The notes beneath the pieces were generated by a model. It made no database searches. It had not been told where the DNA came from and was given only the letters and a program-made list of their open reading frames with translations. From assembly GCA_003956705.1 (NCBI GenBank), contig QZCP01000834.1:244864-308863 (forward strand): 64,000 bases of DNA, in the 5' to 3' direction. The first letter of the stretch is position 1; every line of letters starts with the position of its first letter. This document shows, in pieces, positions 22,811-34,408 of the stretch. Both the position numbers and the translations under genes were made by a program. Source of the DNA: Brevipalpus yothersi (lineage: Eukaryota > Arthropoda > Arachnida > Trombidiformes > Tenuipalpidae).

Positions 22811-24491
22811 GAACTGATTAACATCAGTGACTTTCATGTTAACAGTAAATTTTGGAAGAAATCGGAAATTGTTTCATCGTACCGATTTGTAAGGTAAAAC
22901 TATCTTCAATGAAAGTTTCCAGGGAACTGAAAAAGAGGACCCAAAAGTAGGCATGGAATATGTCAGATAGATTTTATGAAGATGATCAGATGAGATTGGC
23001 GAGAAAGTCCAGATAACTGAAGGTAAATGGCTCCTTAAAGGAGAAAAAAGCAGACCGGACTGAAATACTGTAGTATCCGAATCTCTCTGGTCCCATCATA
23101 GATCATCACTCACAATTGTCAGTTGGATTCACTCATTCAAGCTCCAATTTTGGTAATCAAAATTCGCAACACAAATGTTTATTTAGATGTGTTGAATTAG
23201 GTATCTACGAAATATTCCGATTTCATCTGGAACACAATTACTTTCAACACCTACTATGAGGGTAAATTGGTTACGGCCAGAGAGGTCCACTTGAATAATG
23301 ATGGTATAAAATCGATATCCAAAAACACAGTCCACGAAGGATCTTTTATCACTCACTTCAAGTACGAGATACATGAGCATCAAATGTTCCGTGGTGTAAA
23401 TGAAGCCATGAAGCAAGCAGGTGGGTACGGATGGAAGCATGAATTCCCCCATGAAACAAAGGCTATAGCTTGGGAATTCCTCCAGATCACCACATGAGAA
23501 GTTAGATTAGGTCTTCTCTTAAGTGATCGCTCTAATTGCGCGCTTCTCATTCGGGGAAATCCCAATGAGAATGAGCAGGACATACATTTAGGAGAGAATC
23601 AAACCGAGTTTCCTCAGCATCAGATCCATAGAAATAAAAATGAAAGACTTTGAAAACATTACTTAGAATTTTGCAATTGGTATGAATATGGAGAGTGGTC
23701 CAAATTATCTGACAAACGTGCGAGCAATTATTGATGAAGTGCAGTAATCAGACTCTGATCCAATACTGTTGTACCAAAAACAGGCTAAAAACTAGTCCAT
23801 AGGGTTGGCAATTGCTGCACTCATTAAAATCAGTGTGTTAAAACAGTTTGGAGACAGCGTTGTGGATTCAAGATACCGATTAGATGATTGAAATTTTCAG
23901 CTAAAAACTATCCGGGTTGTTAATGAGGATAGGTTGAAAAAATAGTGTTTGCGCTTCATAAATGATTACATGGAAAGCCCACTTCTCTACTCTTTTTTAG
24001 TCTGGGATCAGCAATTTGCTGGCCCATGATTGAAATTTTAAAATGGATGAAATACATGATGAATTATAGGAAGCGTATAAAGTATTGAATTGTATTCAAT
24101 CTCATTAAAATGTGAAAATTATAAAAGGTATTTTGAACAATATAAGTGAGTCTCAGCAGAACTATCTGAATTTGAATTGGATGGAAAAACGATAGTCTGG
24201 TGAGAAGACACGTTTGAGCCTGCATTTATCTTTTGGAAGTTTTACTCTTCTTCATGAATGTGGTCTATATGCTGATATGAATTGAGATAAAGCTCTCATC
24301 CATATGAGATGAATGAATCCAACCCGAGAAAGTCATCGATTTGAAGGGGAAGTAAGCACATTAAATGGACGAGGAAGATGTCTCTTGTGCATCAAGACAA
24401 AAATTTTTGCCCTTTGATATATACATGAACTTGGAAAATTTTGATCCAGGACTTTTAGCCTGGTCAATCTAGCGAAAGTCAGACTATAGAA
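22811..24491. repeat. Intergenic module (as 9481-10344), then B 3' flank
   Basis: Carries the AACACAGTCCACGAAGGATC word at about 23320 and the CTAGTCCATAGGGTTGGC word at about 23793. From about 24130 it becomes the B 3' flank. The short plus- and minus-strand frames around 23183-23583 are not preserved in the other copies. Confidence 0.45.
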
Positions 24492-26309
24492 TCAATTTGA
24501 TTGTTTCACAGAGGGAACAGGAGGACCAATAGATGAGCTTTGTGGAGCCGCTGGTATTGGAAGAATGTGAAGTTATTAGGATATGTGATCATTGCAAAAT
24601 ATCGAGTTTTGATTCTTCATGACATACCTTCAGAATTGTCAGACGATTTTCTACCCTTCATTGCAGTAAGAGCGACAAAAACGATGAGAATCAGAAAGAG
24701 AACAGACGTGACAAGCCAAGGGATCAGTGGAAAGTACGGTCGGTCTCTAATGAAATCTCTCAGATTCAGTCGAACTACGCTATTTTCGATCAGTTCGTTG
24801 TCTATCTCGAGAAATAGATCAATTTCTCCAGCTGTCCAATTGGCTAGTATGCTATTAGGTGGCCGGAAAATTACTTTGTGATCTTGAATATAGTTATTCT
24901 CAATTCTATCTTTCCCAGCTGTCAACAAGTGCACTTTCATGCCACTGTTCGTTAGACGTACACCTTTGACATGCATCTCAAGTGCACCATTATTTTCATT
25001 TATATTCCTTAGATATATGCATTTCTTGAATGGCTTTCGAGACTTACTTGGAAAACATGCCTCACCATCCCATGAACAATATTCACCAATACGAAAAACA
25101 GCTAAATGACAGCCATAACAATCGTTCATCAGGTAACATGTTGGGACAAAATGAGATTCAAATTTGAAAGAAGCATTTGGACTATCTGGAGAATAAAAGG
25201 CAGTATGAACACCCAATCTCCTGAGATGTACGAAGGGAAAAAGTAGATAGGATGGATAGTAGCTTTCAGAGCATACTGCAGTACGGAATCCATTTTTTCC
25301 ATCTTGAACATTGCAGCCAGTAACAATATGAGCCGAATAGGGGATGTCAGGAATGATAAGATACCACGTTTCTTCAACCATGAGGGTGATCATGAACGCT
25401 CGCAGCTTATATGGATATCGTATTAAGATAGAGTGCTTCCAATAACCTTCTTGGATTAGAGATTTGAATTTTAGCGAGTGAGTCAGATGAAGTGGATATG
25501 ATCTATTCCCTTGTTCAACAGCTTTGATTATGCTTGGAATGGAGTAAACATAGATCCGTATCTGCTTGCTTTTTTCGTTCTGTATCAGGATGAAACTCTC
25601 ATTTCTACATGTTTGATAGCTCCTATGAATAGATCCTGTAGTCTGGTTCTGTGGTAATTCTATTGTGATGGTTCCTGATTTGGAGGTGTCTAATGTTAGA
25701 GAAAATGATTATGATACATGTATCTTGAGTTATATCGTTCATAGTCAATGTACCGTTGTTGGTGTAGAAGAATTTTAGATCATCCCTCTCTCGAATTAGG
25801 AATAAAATCATGGATGATTCAGCATCTGATGTTACGTCTAACACTTTACCGCTATCCATATCCTTCAATTCCAATCCATTCACAAAAATATTATTTCCAG
25901 AAATTGCCCAACATATCTCAGATATGGTTATGGATATTTGCGTTTCGATGTCATCAAAATTCCCTGGACACTCCTTCTCTTGTATTATTTCTGATTTGTG
26001 AGGCTTGACATAATATGCTATTTTTTCCGTTTGTTTAAAAGACCAGAAGTAATGACTTTCTCCTTTTTCCATTACTAAGCCTTGAAAACGATCGGAGGGT
26101 CTGAAGGTTCCTGGATCAAATCCTGGACAGCCTTCGATTATAGTCAAATTAGTAGGTAACGAGAAATAACACTTGCGATCCGAGTAAAAGAACAATCCAA
26201 ATTGACCACATTCCTCGAAAGCGAAGCTTTCAAGAGCACCAAATAAGTTGAACAAGATTAAAATCAGTTTTCCAATATCATTATGCACATATACAAGCAT
26301 TGGAATCAT
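24492..26309 (-). CDS. Plexin-like PSI receptor, subfamily B, three exons, 558 aa; needs splicing of a 64-nt intron
   Basis: Exons 25754-26309, 24628-25689 and 24492-24550; introns 25690-25753 (64 nt) and 24551-24627 (77 nt). Read unspliced, the frame breaks at intron 1. Splicing the same GT-AG pair as in the paralogs rejoins a fully open exon 2, strong evidence that the intron is real. The usual start ATG is ATT here, so the first ATG is one codon later (26309). PSI: C-Y-L-M-N-D-C-Y-G-C...C-S-W-D-G-E-A-C (K to A). The usual intron 2 acceptor CTGCAG is mutated to CAGCGG. The AG three bases upstream keeps the frame and adds one Ala (A-A-P-Q-S-S...P-S-V-K-Q-S-N). Probably functional. Confidence 0.8.
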
Positions 26310-26800
26310 AATCAGAGACTGATCATCCAAGCTGTCATATCTTATCTTAAGGATACACTTGATGAGTTTTAAGCTTCAATTATACCAGTTAAGATGAATT
26401 ATCACATTCTGAAATGGATGGCAATGAACAGCTCGATGGATGAATTTTTCTACGATGAATAAACACCCAACTCACACATCCACTCTATGTTCATGTCCAT
26501 TCAGATAAGTATCAGGAAAACTAGATGTTATTGCAGATCAAATTCGAGAATCGTGAGAGAAAAACTATCGAATCCAGAAAAAGTTTCCTAACTATAATAA
26601 TAATATTATTGTTGTTGCAAAATCTCTGTCAATCATACCGCCAAGATAATGCATTTTCAAATCAACAAATACTTCAAAATCGATAAAAATCTGAGCTGGA
26701 GTGGGAATTGACATTGCTCTTCTCTTGAACATGGACGCTTCTCTATTGCTGTTGACCAGAGAACTAACTGACTGTTAGCTGAACATTTAGATACCGACAG
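26310..26800 (-). promoter_or_regulatory. Conserved 5' flank of subfamily B gene
   Basis: Same upstream block as other B genes (AAGGATACAC near the start, ATACCGCCAAGATAATGC about 325 bases out). Confidence 0.35.
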
Positions 26801-28689
26801 AAATCGGGACACCATCAGGTATAAAAAACTGCAGAATACCACTGCATCAATACACTTGCTCTCTGGAACTCTTGTCAGAGCTCTCACTGTTGAGCATCCA
26901 GAGATACACATCTCAAGACCGCTGATAGTCTTTCTGGTTAGCTTCTCAAGTGATACGAGTCTTCAGCTTCATCATCTCTCTCATCATCACGATTTCTTTT
27001 AGCTCACTCCCATTCCAATCAGAATCCCTATTCTCTGGGAATGACTCGCCTGATGAAGTGGAGCTTGAACTTCCATCAATACTACTCTCTATTGTTCTTT
27101 TACTCACGCCACTGATTATCAGGAGTGAAATGCCAGAACAGAGCTCCGTATCAAAGTCACCAGAGCCTCCTTGAGCTGAGGAGGCAGTATCAGCTTCCCG
27201 GTGGACTCGTTCCGATGATGATTTCGTTGATGAACTGATCTGAAGTTATCATCTAAACTTATTGGAGCTGAGTGGATTCTGTGTCCAGGGCTCTCATGGC
27301 CGATACACAATAGGGTGTAATCACACTTTTCATAATGAATGTCTATGATATCCTCAAATTGTCCTGTCTTATTGTACAATAAACTTCTTCCTTCTGTAAG
27401 AGTGCTAGTTCAGTTTACTCACGGAGATCTCGTCCCTCAGGTTAAGATGACCTATGGACCTCGAAGCTGTCTTTCTCAGGTCCGCGAAAAAGAGATCGAA
27501 CTCTTTATAAGCGTCGACCTCATTTCGTAATCCTAGAGAGTTTGGTTTCCCTATCACTAGCCGATAATTAGTTGTAATCTATAATAATTTTGAGATGAAT
27601 GATCAAAAAAACATGATGAATTATATCCCAGTCAACAGATCTCAGAGCCCGAGAATTCCATGTGAATTCCTCCGCTTTTCTTTTTACGCCATTATTCATT
27701 CCGTACATAGAAAAGAGAAGAAAACTTTGTGGATTCTTTCTCAAGTTCCATTTTCCCCCTTTTGCCCAGAAATGAGAATCTTAATTATGATTCTGATCGA
27801 TTCGAAAATTGTGACTGATTCTCTGATTTGTGGAAAGGTTTCCTGCAGCATCTTTCAGCTGGGAAATATTTGTGCAAGCTGACTCTTGGAAACGTTTCTG
27901 AGTTTGTGCTTTCATTTTAGATGCATTCCTGAGCAATTGCATATAATAGGAAACATTTCCTTAATTTAGTTTTCCAGGACTTTGTTTCTCAGGTTTTCGA
28001 AGTTCTTCTTATAAGGCAAAATTGTGTGAAAAGTTTACAGTGCGTTATTTCGTGAGCCGATAGAGAAAATATACTAGCGATACGGCTGAATTTAGAAAGC
28101 TTAATTATTTTGGCATAGTTTTTCTGAAATTTTTATACGATAAGACCCCTGAAAATAAAAACTTTCCAGAATTCTTGTCCACTTTTGGACCATCCCATCT
28201 TGAAATTCTCCGAATGGAGGAAAGCTCTGTTCTTTGTAAAGGAGAATAGATTCCTAAAATCTTTATTTTCCAATGTGGAACGTTTCTTCTTCATTATTTT
28301 CACCGAAAAATGATCATATTTCTTCAAAGTACATCAGAATCCATCAAAAGTTTTGGAAAAATTGATTGAATGAAGAATTTAATTCTCAATAAACGCTGCT
28401 TTCCCCCTTTCAGAAAATTTTTAGTCGAAAGATCTCTTTATGGTTTCTTCCCTCTATCAGCACGTTGTCCGCGTTATCTAATCTTTCTCGTACATTTTGA
28501 AAAGTTTTCGCAGGAACTCTTTCTACTGTCTTATCGATTTTCTGTTGACTGGGATGGTGCGTATAAAGTATTGAATTGTATTCACTGAAAATCTAAGCAA
28601 TTTCCGACAGAGTTGACGGAGCTGAATATTGTTCGTTGAGGAAAGATGCCTCTATATAAAGTCAGAGATGGAAAGAACAAGAGCCGTCG
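26801..28689. other. Module W and further spacer
   Basis: 26801-27330 is a copy of module W. 27390-27600 matches 39125-39400 (GGTCCGCG and AGAGATCG words), which helps define insertion borders there. 27600-28560 has no counterpart or gene I can support. GCGTATAAAGTATTGAATTG at 28560 recurs at several array positions. Confidence 0.4.
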
Positions 28690-28762
28690 AGCCCCCAAGA
28701 GTACCAAAAAAGCTGAATAATATTATCGATCCTTCGAGGAATGCCGAAGCACATCCAATCAT
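28690..28762 (-). pseudogene. Remnant of subfamily A signal-peptide exon
   Basis: Minus from the ATG at 28762: M-I-G-C-A-S-A-F-L-E-G-S-I-I-L-F-S-F-F-G, an uninterrupted A-type signal peptide, then passing into unrelated sequence. A decayed A copy of which only the first 70 or so bases are recognisable. Confidence 0.65.
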
Positions 28763-30000
28763 GTTCTTACTCAAGAGCTCTAGTCATTGACCTCAATAGC
28801 TGGAATTGATGAGATGGGGGTAAAATTTTCATCAGTTAAAACAATCAATTTATGAGGTTAATTGGAAAAATTAGTCGATGAATGAAAATTATAGAATTAT
28901 CATCTTAGCTGAATGATCTTTGGTCTCTAACCTCTTCAAAATTGCTTGATTTGCCCTTAATATTATTTCTTCACTGCTCTTATGAGAACCAAAATCAGGA
29001 ACTTCAGTGAAAAATATCTATGAGATACTCATCATATCCCAACAATACGAATGAAAGTCAGATGCAAGAAAAGTTTCACCCGACCATATCTATGAGCCGG
29101 GAATCTTCAACTTTAAAACAAAACTATTTGACTATTTGAGGCATTCTATCAATAGTAACTGTGGGAAAATACGAGGTTAGGAATAATGAATATCATTCTT
29201 GATATTTCAACCCCTTTGAAATCTGAAAATTACAATTGATGTGATTTTGAACGATATAAAGCCAACAGTCAACAGTTTCTCGAAGACTTCCAATAAGAGG
29301 CATTCAATGTCTAGGTATCAATTATTCATGAATACTAAACATAAATTTGTATTCTCATTTGTTCTCCCTCTTATTTTCTTCCAAAATAATCATTCTCTTT
29401 GTTAATTTTCCTGCTTGAGTGATGCACCATCAGTGACTTTAATATTCAATTTGCTATTTCTCTCATCATTGCAATGATTCGGGTGAGTTTCCATTGTTCT
29501 AGCGATTGATTGTCTTCGTGGATTTCGCAGGGTTTTCTTTCCTCGTCCAGTATAATAGTATATAAATAGTGTTCCAGTTTATGGGAAAAAAAATAAATGA
29601 TGGATGAGCTGATTGATGATTTGAAGATTGAATTTTAAATGCTTTCGCTTAGCATGTCTATGAGCCTGTTGACTTTCTCAAATAATCATGTACTAGTTTT
29701 ATATTATTCATTATTTATGAATTTTTTTCTCGTAATGAATAGCAGTTTTCAAAATTCCATCAGTAAGAAAGTCTCAGTAGGGCTATATGAAATTATATGA
29801 ATTTATAAGGAACAGTTATGGAATAGCGATAATTTGATGAGAAGTGACGTTTGAGTCTGCCTTCATCTATTGGAAGCTTTACAATTCATGAATGTAATGT
29901 TGATATATACATGTACTTAGAAAATTTTGATTTGAAGCTCACAGCCTGGTCAAGGTAGGAGAAAGAAGACTTTAGAATTAATTTGATTGTTTCAACGTAG
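28763..30000. other. Spacer between A remnant and B gene
   Basis: Upstream flank of the A remnant, then from about 29580 the B 3' flank module. No supported gene. Confidence 0.4.
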
Positions 30001-30102
30001 TAATAAGAAGACCAATTGATGAGCTTTGTGGAGCCGCATGTTTTTTAAAAATAAGGAATCAGCAGGATATGTGATCATTGCAAAATATCAAGTTTTGATT
30101 CT

Positions 30103-31797
30103 TCATAACGTAGCTGCAGGATTTCCAGACGATTTTTTATTCTTTATGGCAATAATAGAGAAAAAAACAATAAAAATCAGCAAAAAAGCAGGCATGACAA
30201 GCCAAGGGATCAGAGGAAAGTATCCTCTGTCCCTAGTCGAGTCTCTCAGATTGATTCGTACTACGCTATTTCCGATTAGTTCATTATCTATCTCGAGAAA
30301 TAGATCAATTTTCCCAGCTGTCCAATTGGCCAGTATGCTTTCAGAAGGCCGAAAAATCACTTTATGATCTTGAATAGAGTTATTTTCAATTCTATCTTTT
30401 CCAGCTGTCAACAAGTGTATTTTCATGCCACTGTTCGTTAGACGTACACCTTTGACATGTATCTCAAGTGCGTCATTACTTTCACTTATATTCCTCAAAT
30501 ATATGCATTTCTTGAATGGCTTCTGAGATTTACTCCGAAGGCATTTCTCACCATCCCATGAACAGTATTCACCAGAATGAAAAACAGCCAAATGACAGCC
30601 ATAACAATCATTCATCAGGAAGCATGTTGCGACAAAATGAGACTCAAATTTGAAAGAAGCATTTGGACTAGCTGGAGAATAAGAGGCAGTATGAATACCC
30701 AATCTCCTGAGATGTACGAAGGGAAAAATTCCATAGGATGGAGAGTAGCTTTCTGAGCACACCGCAGTACGAGATCCATTTCTTCCATCTTGAACAGTGC
30801 AGCCGGTAACATTATGAGCCGAATAGGGGATGTCAGGAATGATCAGATACCATCCTATTTCAACATCGAGGCCGAAGATGAATGCTCGTAGCTTATATGG
30901 GTAGCTCATTAGGATGGAGTGCTCCCAATCTGTTGCTTTTAATAATGATCCAAATTTAAACGAGTGAGTCAGATTGAGTGGAAACGATTCATCTCCTCGT
31001 TCAACAGCTTTGATTATACTCGGTATGGAGTAAACATAGATCTGTATCTGCTTGCTATCTTTGTTCTGTACCAGGATGAAACTCTCATTTTTACATGTTT
31101 GATAGCTTCTATGAATAAATCCTCCAGTCTGGTACTGTGGTAATTCTATTGTGATGGTTCCTAATTTGGAGGTGTCTAATGTGGAGAAAATGATTATGAT
31201 GCATGTATCTCTAGTTATATCATTCATAGTCAATGTACCGTTGTTGGTGTAGAAGAATTTCGGATCATCCCTCTCTCGAATTAGGAATAAAAACATGGAT
31301 GATTGAGCATCTGATACTTGGTCTATGACTCTTGATCTATCAACATTCTCCAATTTAAAGCCATTGAGAAAAGTTTCGTTTCCAACAACTGCAACGCATA
31401 GCATGGATAGAGTTAACCTTACACTCACATTGGCAACACCAAAATTTCTAGGACACTTCACCTCTTGTACTGTTTCTGATTTGTGAGGCTTGACATAATA
31501 TACTAATTTTCCTTTTTGCTCCCGAGACCAGAAGTAAGAACTTTTTCCTTTTTCCATTACATAGCCTTGGAAACGATTGGAGGGTCTGAAGCTTCCTGGA
31601 TTGAATTCTTGACAGGTTTCGATTCCAGTCAAGTTATTAGGTCGAAAGAAATAACAATAACCATCCGAGTAAAAGAACAAACCATATTGACCACATTCGT
31701 CAAATGCGAAGCTTTCAAGAGTACCGAATAAGTTGAAAAAGATCAGGAACAGTCTTTTAATATTATCATGAGCATATCCAAGCGTCGGGATCAACAT
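30103..31797 (-). CDS. Plexin-like PSI receptor, subfamily B, tail exon lost, 543 aa
   Basis: Exons 31239-31797 and 30103-31175; intron 31176-31238 (63 nt, phase 1). Signal peptide, ectodomain, PSI (C-F-L-M-N-D-C-Y-G-C...C-S-W-D-G-E-K-C) and transmembrane helix are intact. The intron 2 donor, GAAGGTATG in sisters, reads CTGCAGCTACG here, so GT is gone. The matching acceptor (TGCAG/CTCC in sisters) reads TGCGG/CTCC (about 30030). Both sites have decayed together. Translation then ends in the former intron with K-S-S-G-N-P-A-A-T-L. The protein would lack the A-P-Q-S-S tail. It may be functional with a changed tail or in early decay. Confidence 0.78.
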   Translation of the reverse strand: MLIPTLGYAHDNIKRLFLIFFNLFGTLESFAFDECGQYGLFFYSDGYCYFFRPNNLTGIETCQEFNPGSFRPSNRFQGYVMEKGKSSYFWSREQKGKLVYYVKPHKSETVQEVKCPRNFGVANVSVRLTLSMLCVAVVGNETFLNGFKLENVDRSRVIDQVSDAQSSMFLFLIRERDDPKFFYTNNGTLTMNDITRDTCIIIIFSTLDTSKLGTITIELPQYQTGGFIHRSYQTCKNESFILVQNKDSKQIQIYVYSIPSIIKAVERGDESFPLNLTHSFKFGSLLKATDWEHSILMSYPYKLRAFIFGLDVEIGWYLIIPDIPYSAHNVTGCTVQDGRNGSRTAVCSESYSPSYGIFPFVHLRRLGIHTASYSPASPNASFKFESHFVATCFLMNDCYGCHLAVFHSGEYCSWDGEKCLRSKSQKPFKKCIYLRNISESNDALEIHVKGVRLTNSGMKIHLLTAGKDRIENNSIQDHKVIFRPSESILANWTAGKIDLFLEIDNELIGNSVVRINLRDSTRDRGYFPLIPWLVMPAFLLIFIVFFSIIAIKNKKSSGNPAATL

Positions 31798-32290
31798 CAG
31801 TGACTAATCATCTGAGCTTTCATAGCTCATCATCATGGATACACTTGATGAATTTTGAGCTTTAATTATAACAAACAAAATGAATTATCACATTCTGAAA
31901 TGAGTGAAAGTGAGCATCTCAATATATAAATTCTTTCTTTCCGACTGAATAAACACCCAATTCATACATGCACTCAGTGTTGATGCTCGTTCAGATAAGT
32001 ATCAGGAAAGCTAATTTTTTTTGTGAATCAATTTCGAGAATTTGAATGAGAATTATCGAATCCATGAAAATTTCAATGATGATATTATTGTTGCAAAATC
32101 TCTATCAATTATACCGCCAAATAAATTCATTTTCAAATCTGACAATACTTCGAAAGTGATGAAATTCTGGTGATCCTGAGTTGGAACGGAAATGGCTACT
32201 GACCTTTTCCCAAATCTTGACTCTTATCTATTGCTGTTGACTAGTCATTGGAAAATATCTAGTTATCGAAAGAGATTGGATAGAATCGAT
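31798..32290 (-). promoter_or_regulatory. Conserved 5' flank of subfamily B gene
   Basis: ATGGATACAC near the start and TATACCGCCAAATAAATTC about 315 bases out, as in sisters. Confidence 0.38.
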
Positions 32291-34408
32291 GCTGTTTGAG
32301 GAAAAAATGGGGCACTGATTGACATTAGTACCTTACATGGTAACAGAAAATATTAGAAGAGATCGAAAATTGCTTTGTCGTGCCCTTTCAGAGGAAACGT
32401 TTTCCATTCCAATGACAGACGACTGTGACAACAACAAGGAGACCATCAGTTATGAATAATCTGCAAAATGCCATTGCATCTATTCTCCTTGGAACTCTTG
32501 TCAGAGCTTTCACTGTTGAGCATCCAGAGTTACACATCTCATGACTACTGATGGTCTTTATGGTTAGCTCCTCGAGTGAAGGCAAGTCAGCAGCTTCATC
32601 ATCTCTCTCATCATCAGGATTCCTGATGGCTTGCTCTCATCCCGCTGAGAATCACTATTCTCTGAAGATGACTCGCCTGATGGAGTGGAACTTGAACTTC
32701 CTATTCTCTATTGTTCTTGTACTCACGCCTCTGATTACTAGGAGTGAAATTCCAGGGTGGGTTCCGTATCAGAGTCACTAGAGTCTCCTTGACTGTTGAG
32801 GCTGGTTCGATGATGAGGGGCTAGATAGTGTTGATGATTGCTGGAGAGATTCTGGTCTGGATTACGAGTCTCGTTTCCAGTTATTATATAAACTTCTACT
32901 AGCTGGGTGGATTCTGTCTCCAACAGATATATTACACTCCAATTCCTCTTGAAGAAAGATTTTATAACCTCGTAATAGGTATCATAGGTACGTTCTTGTT
33001 TTTTTGTATTACTATTTGGGTTCTTAGAGCATTTTTTGGACGTGTCCATTTCAGAATACGTTGACCATTATGGAGAAAGTTAGAATACCTATCAATTCTG
33101 ACCTCAAGTTTTATTATCCTATTATTCTTATCTATTGGATGTGTATCTCTCCCGTTCGAAAGAGCATTGAAATCTTCATGTCTCTTTTCTCTGAATATAT
33201 CTTCGTGATCTCGATGACTTTTCTCACTCATGCTGGTATGTAACTCATCCTTGAGGTTACTACCACACTTAGTACATACTCTCCATACTCTCCAATGACT
33301 AGCCGATCAGAGAGGCTCAGCCTCAACAGATAACGCAAACTGGAACCCTATGAGTTATTCACTCCCCATTCTGGGAAATAATGGCGGTACTTTGGAGCAA
33401 AGACACAGAACTTCATCGACTATGAACTTTTCTGAAAATTCGAATTCCAAAAAGGTTTAAAATAGTGTATCTCGGATTAACTTGCGGAGATTTCTACTCA
33501 AATTCTATACAAACCATAGGAAGAATAAATTTCCTAAGTAAAATAGGTGTTTTTCAGTTTCATTGTCTGCAATTTTCCCCGAGAAAATGAGCTCCATTTG
33601 AATAGCATTATCAGATAGCTAATCGACATGACATCTCAAAACTCTACCAGCATCAGAATGTCTATACCCTTGAATTGGCAAAAACTGAATTTTCCATAAT
33701 TTTCATCCGACGAATTTTTTGCACAGAGCTGACCTCTATTCTTTTGAGCATTTTTGGATACTAGATAAGAAGAGATATCTGAATTTATTCTGATTTACCT
33801 GTCATCAAAACTTCTGAGGGTTAACGAGTGGAGAATCACTTTCCAACTCTATTTTCGCTCATTTAATGATACTAGGAATCAGTAGATTTTATTTCCGAAG
33901 CTCATTTCGATTAATACATAGAAATCCTGCCATAAAACATTTTAAAGAATTTTTGAGATAAGATCTGATCTTCAGGTCACTCTTTCTCATCTCAAATTCG
34001 ACGAATCTGACCACATTTTTGACTCCAGATCCAGATATCATGCAAAGAGATCAGGTTAAATCAAATAAAAAAGAGGATAGGCCAATCTCGGAAATGGTCT
34101 CCCTTCCGACGACGAAGATCCAAATTCTGGCAAGTGAGTCAGATTAAGTGGATCAAATTTATTTTTATGTTAAGGGGCTTTGATTATTCATCCTACTGAG
34201 TGGTCATAAATCTGTACCTGCTTGCTTCTCATTAGACCAAGGAAACGTAGAACATACCTCAGAGGAAATTATGAACATCAACGACATGGAGGCATCATAA
34301 TTTCAAGTGCCTTTCTTATTTTCTTTCTTATTGGATTCGTAAGGCTTGACGTATCATGACACCTCTAACTGGAGCAAACTCGAGACCCATCGTGGTTGTG
34401 GAAGCCCA
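32291..34408. repeat. Module W followed by subfamily A 3' flank module
   Basis: 32380-33300 is a copy of module W, with a minus-strand frame ending D-S-S-D-S-D-T-E-P. 33301-34408 is the A 3' flank, very close to 59460-60000. No independent gene supported. Confidence 0.5.

Noticed and set aside
23183..23583. Overlapping plus and minus frames around the AAGGATC module
   Set aside because: Interrupted in the homologous modules at 9840, 48930, 52400 and 58000.
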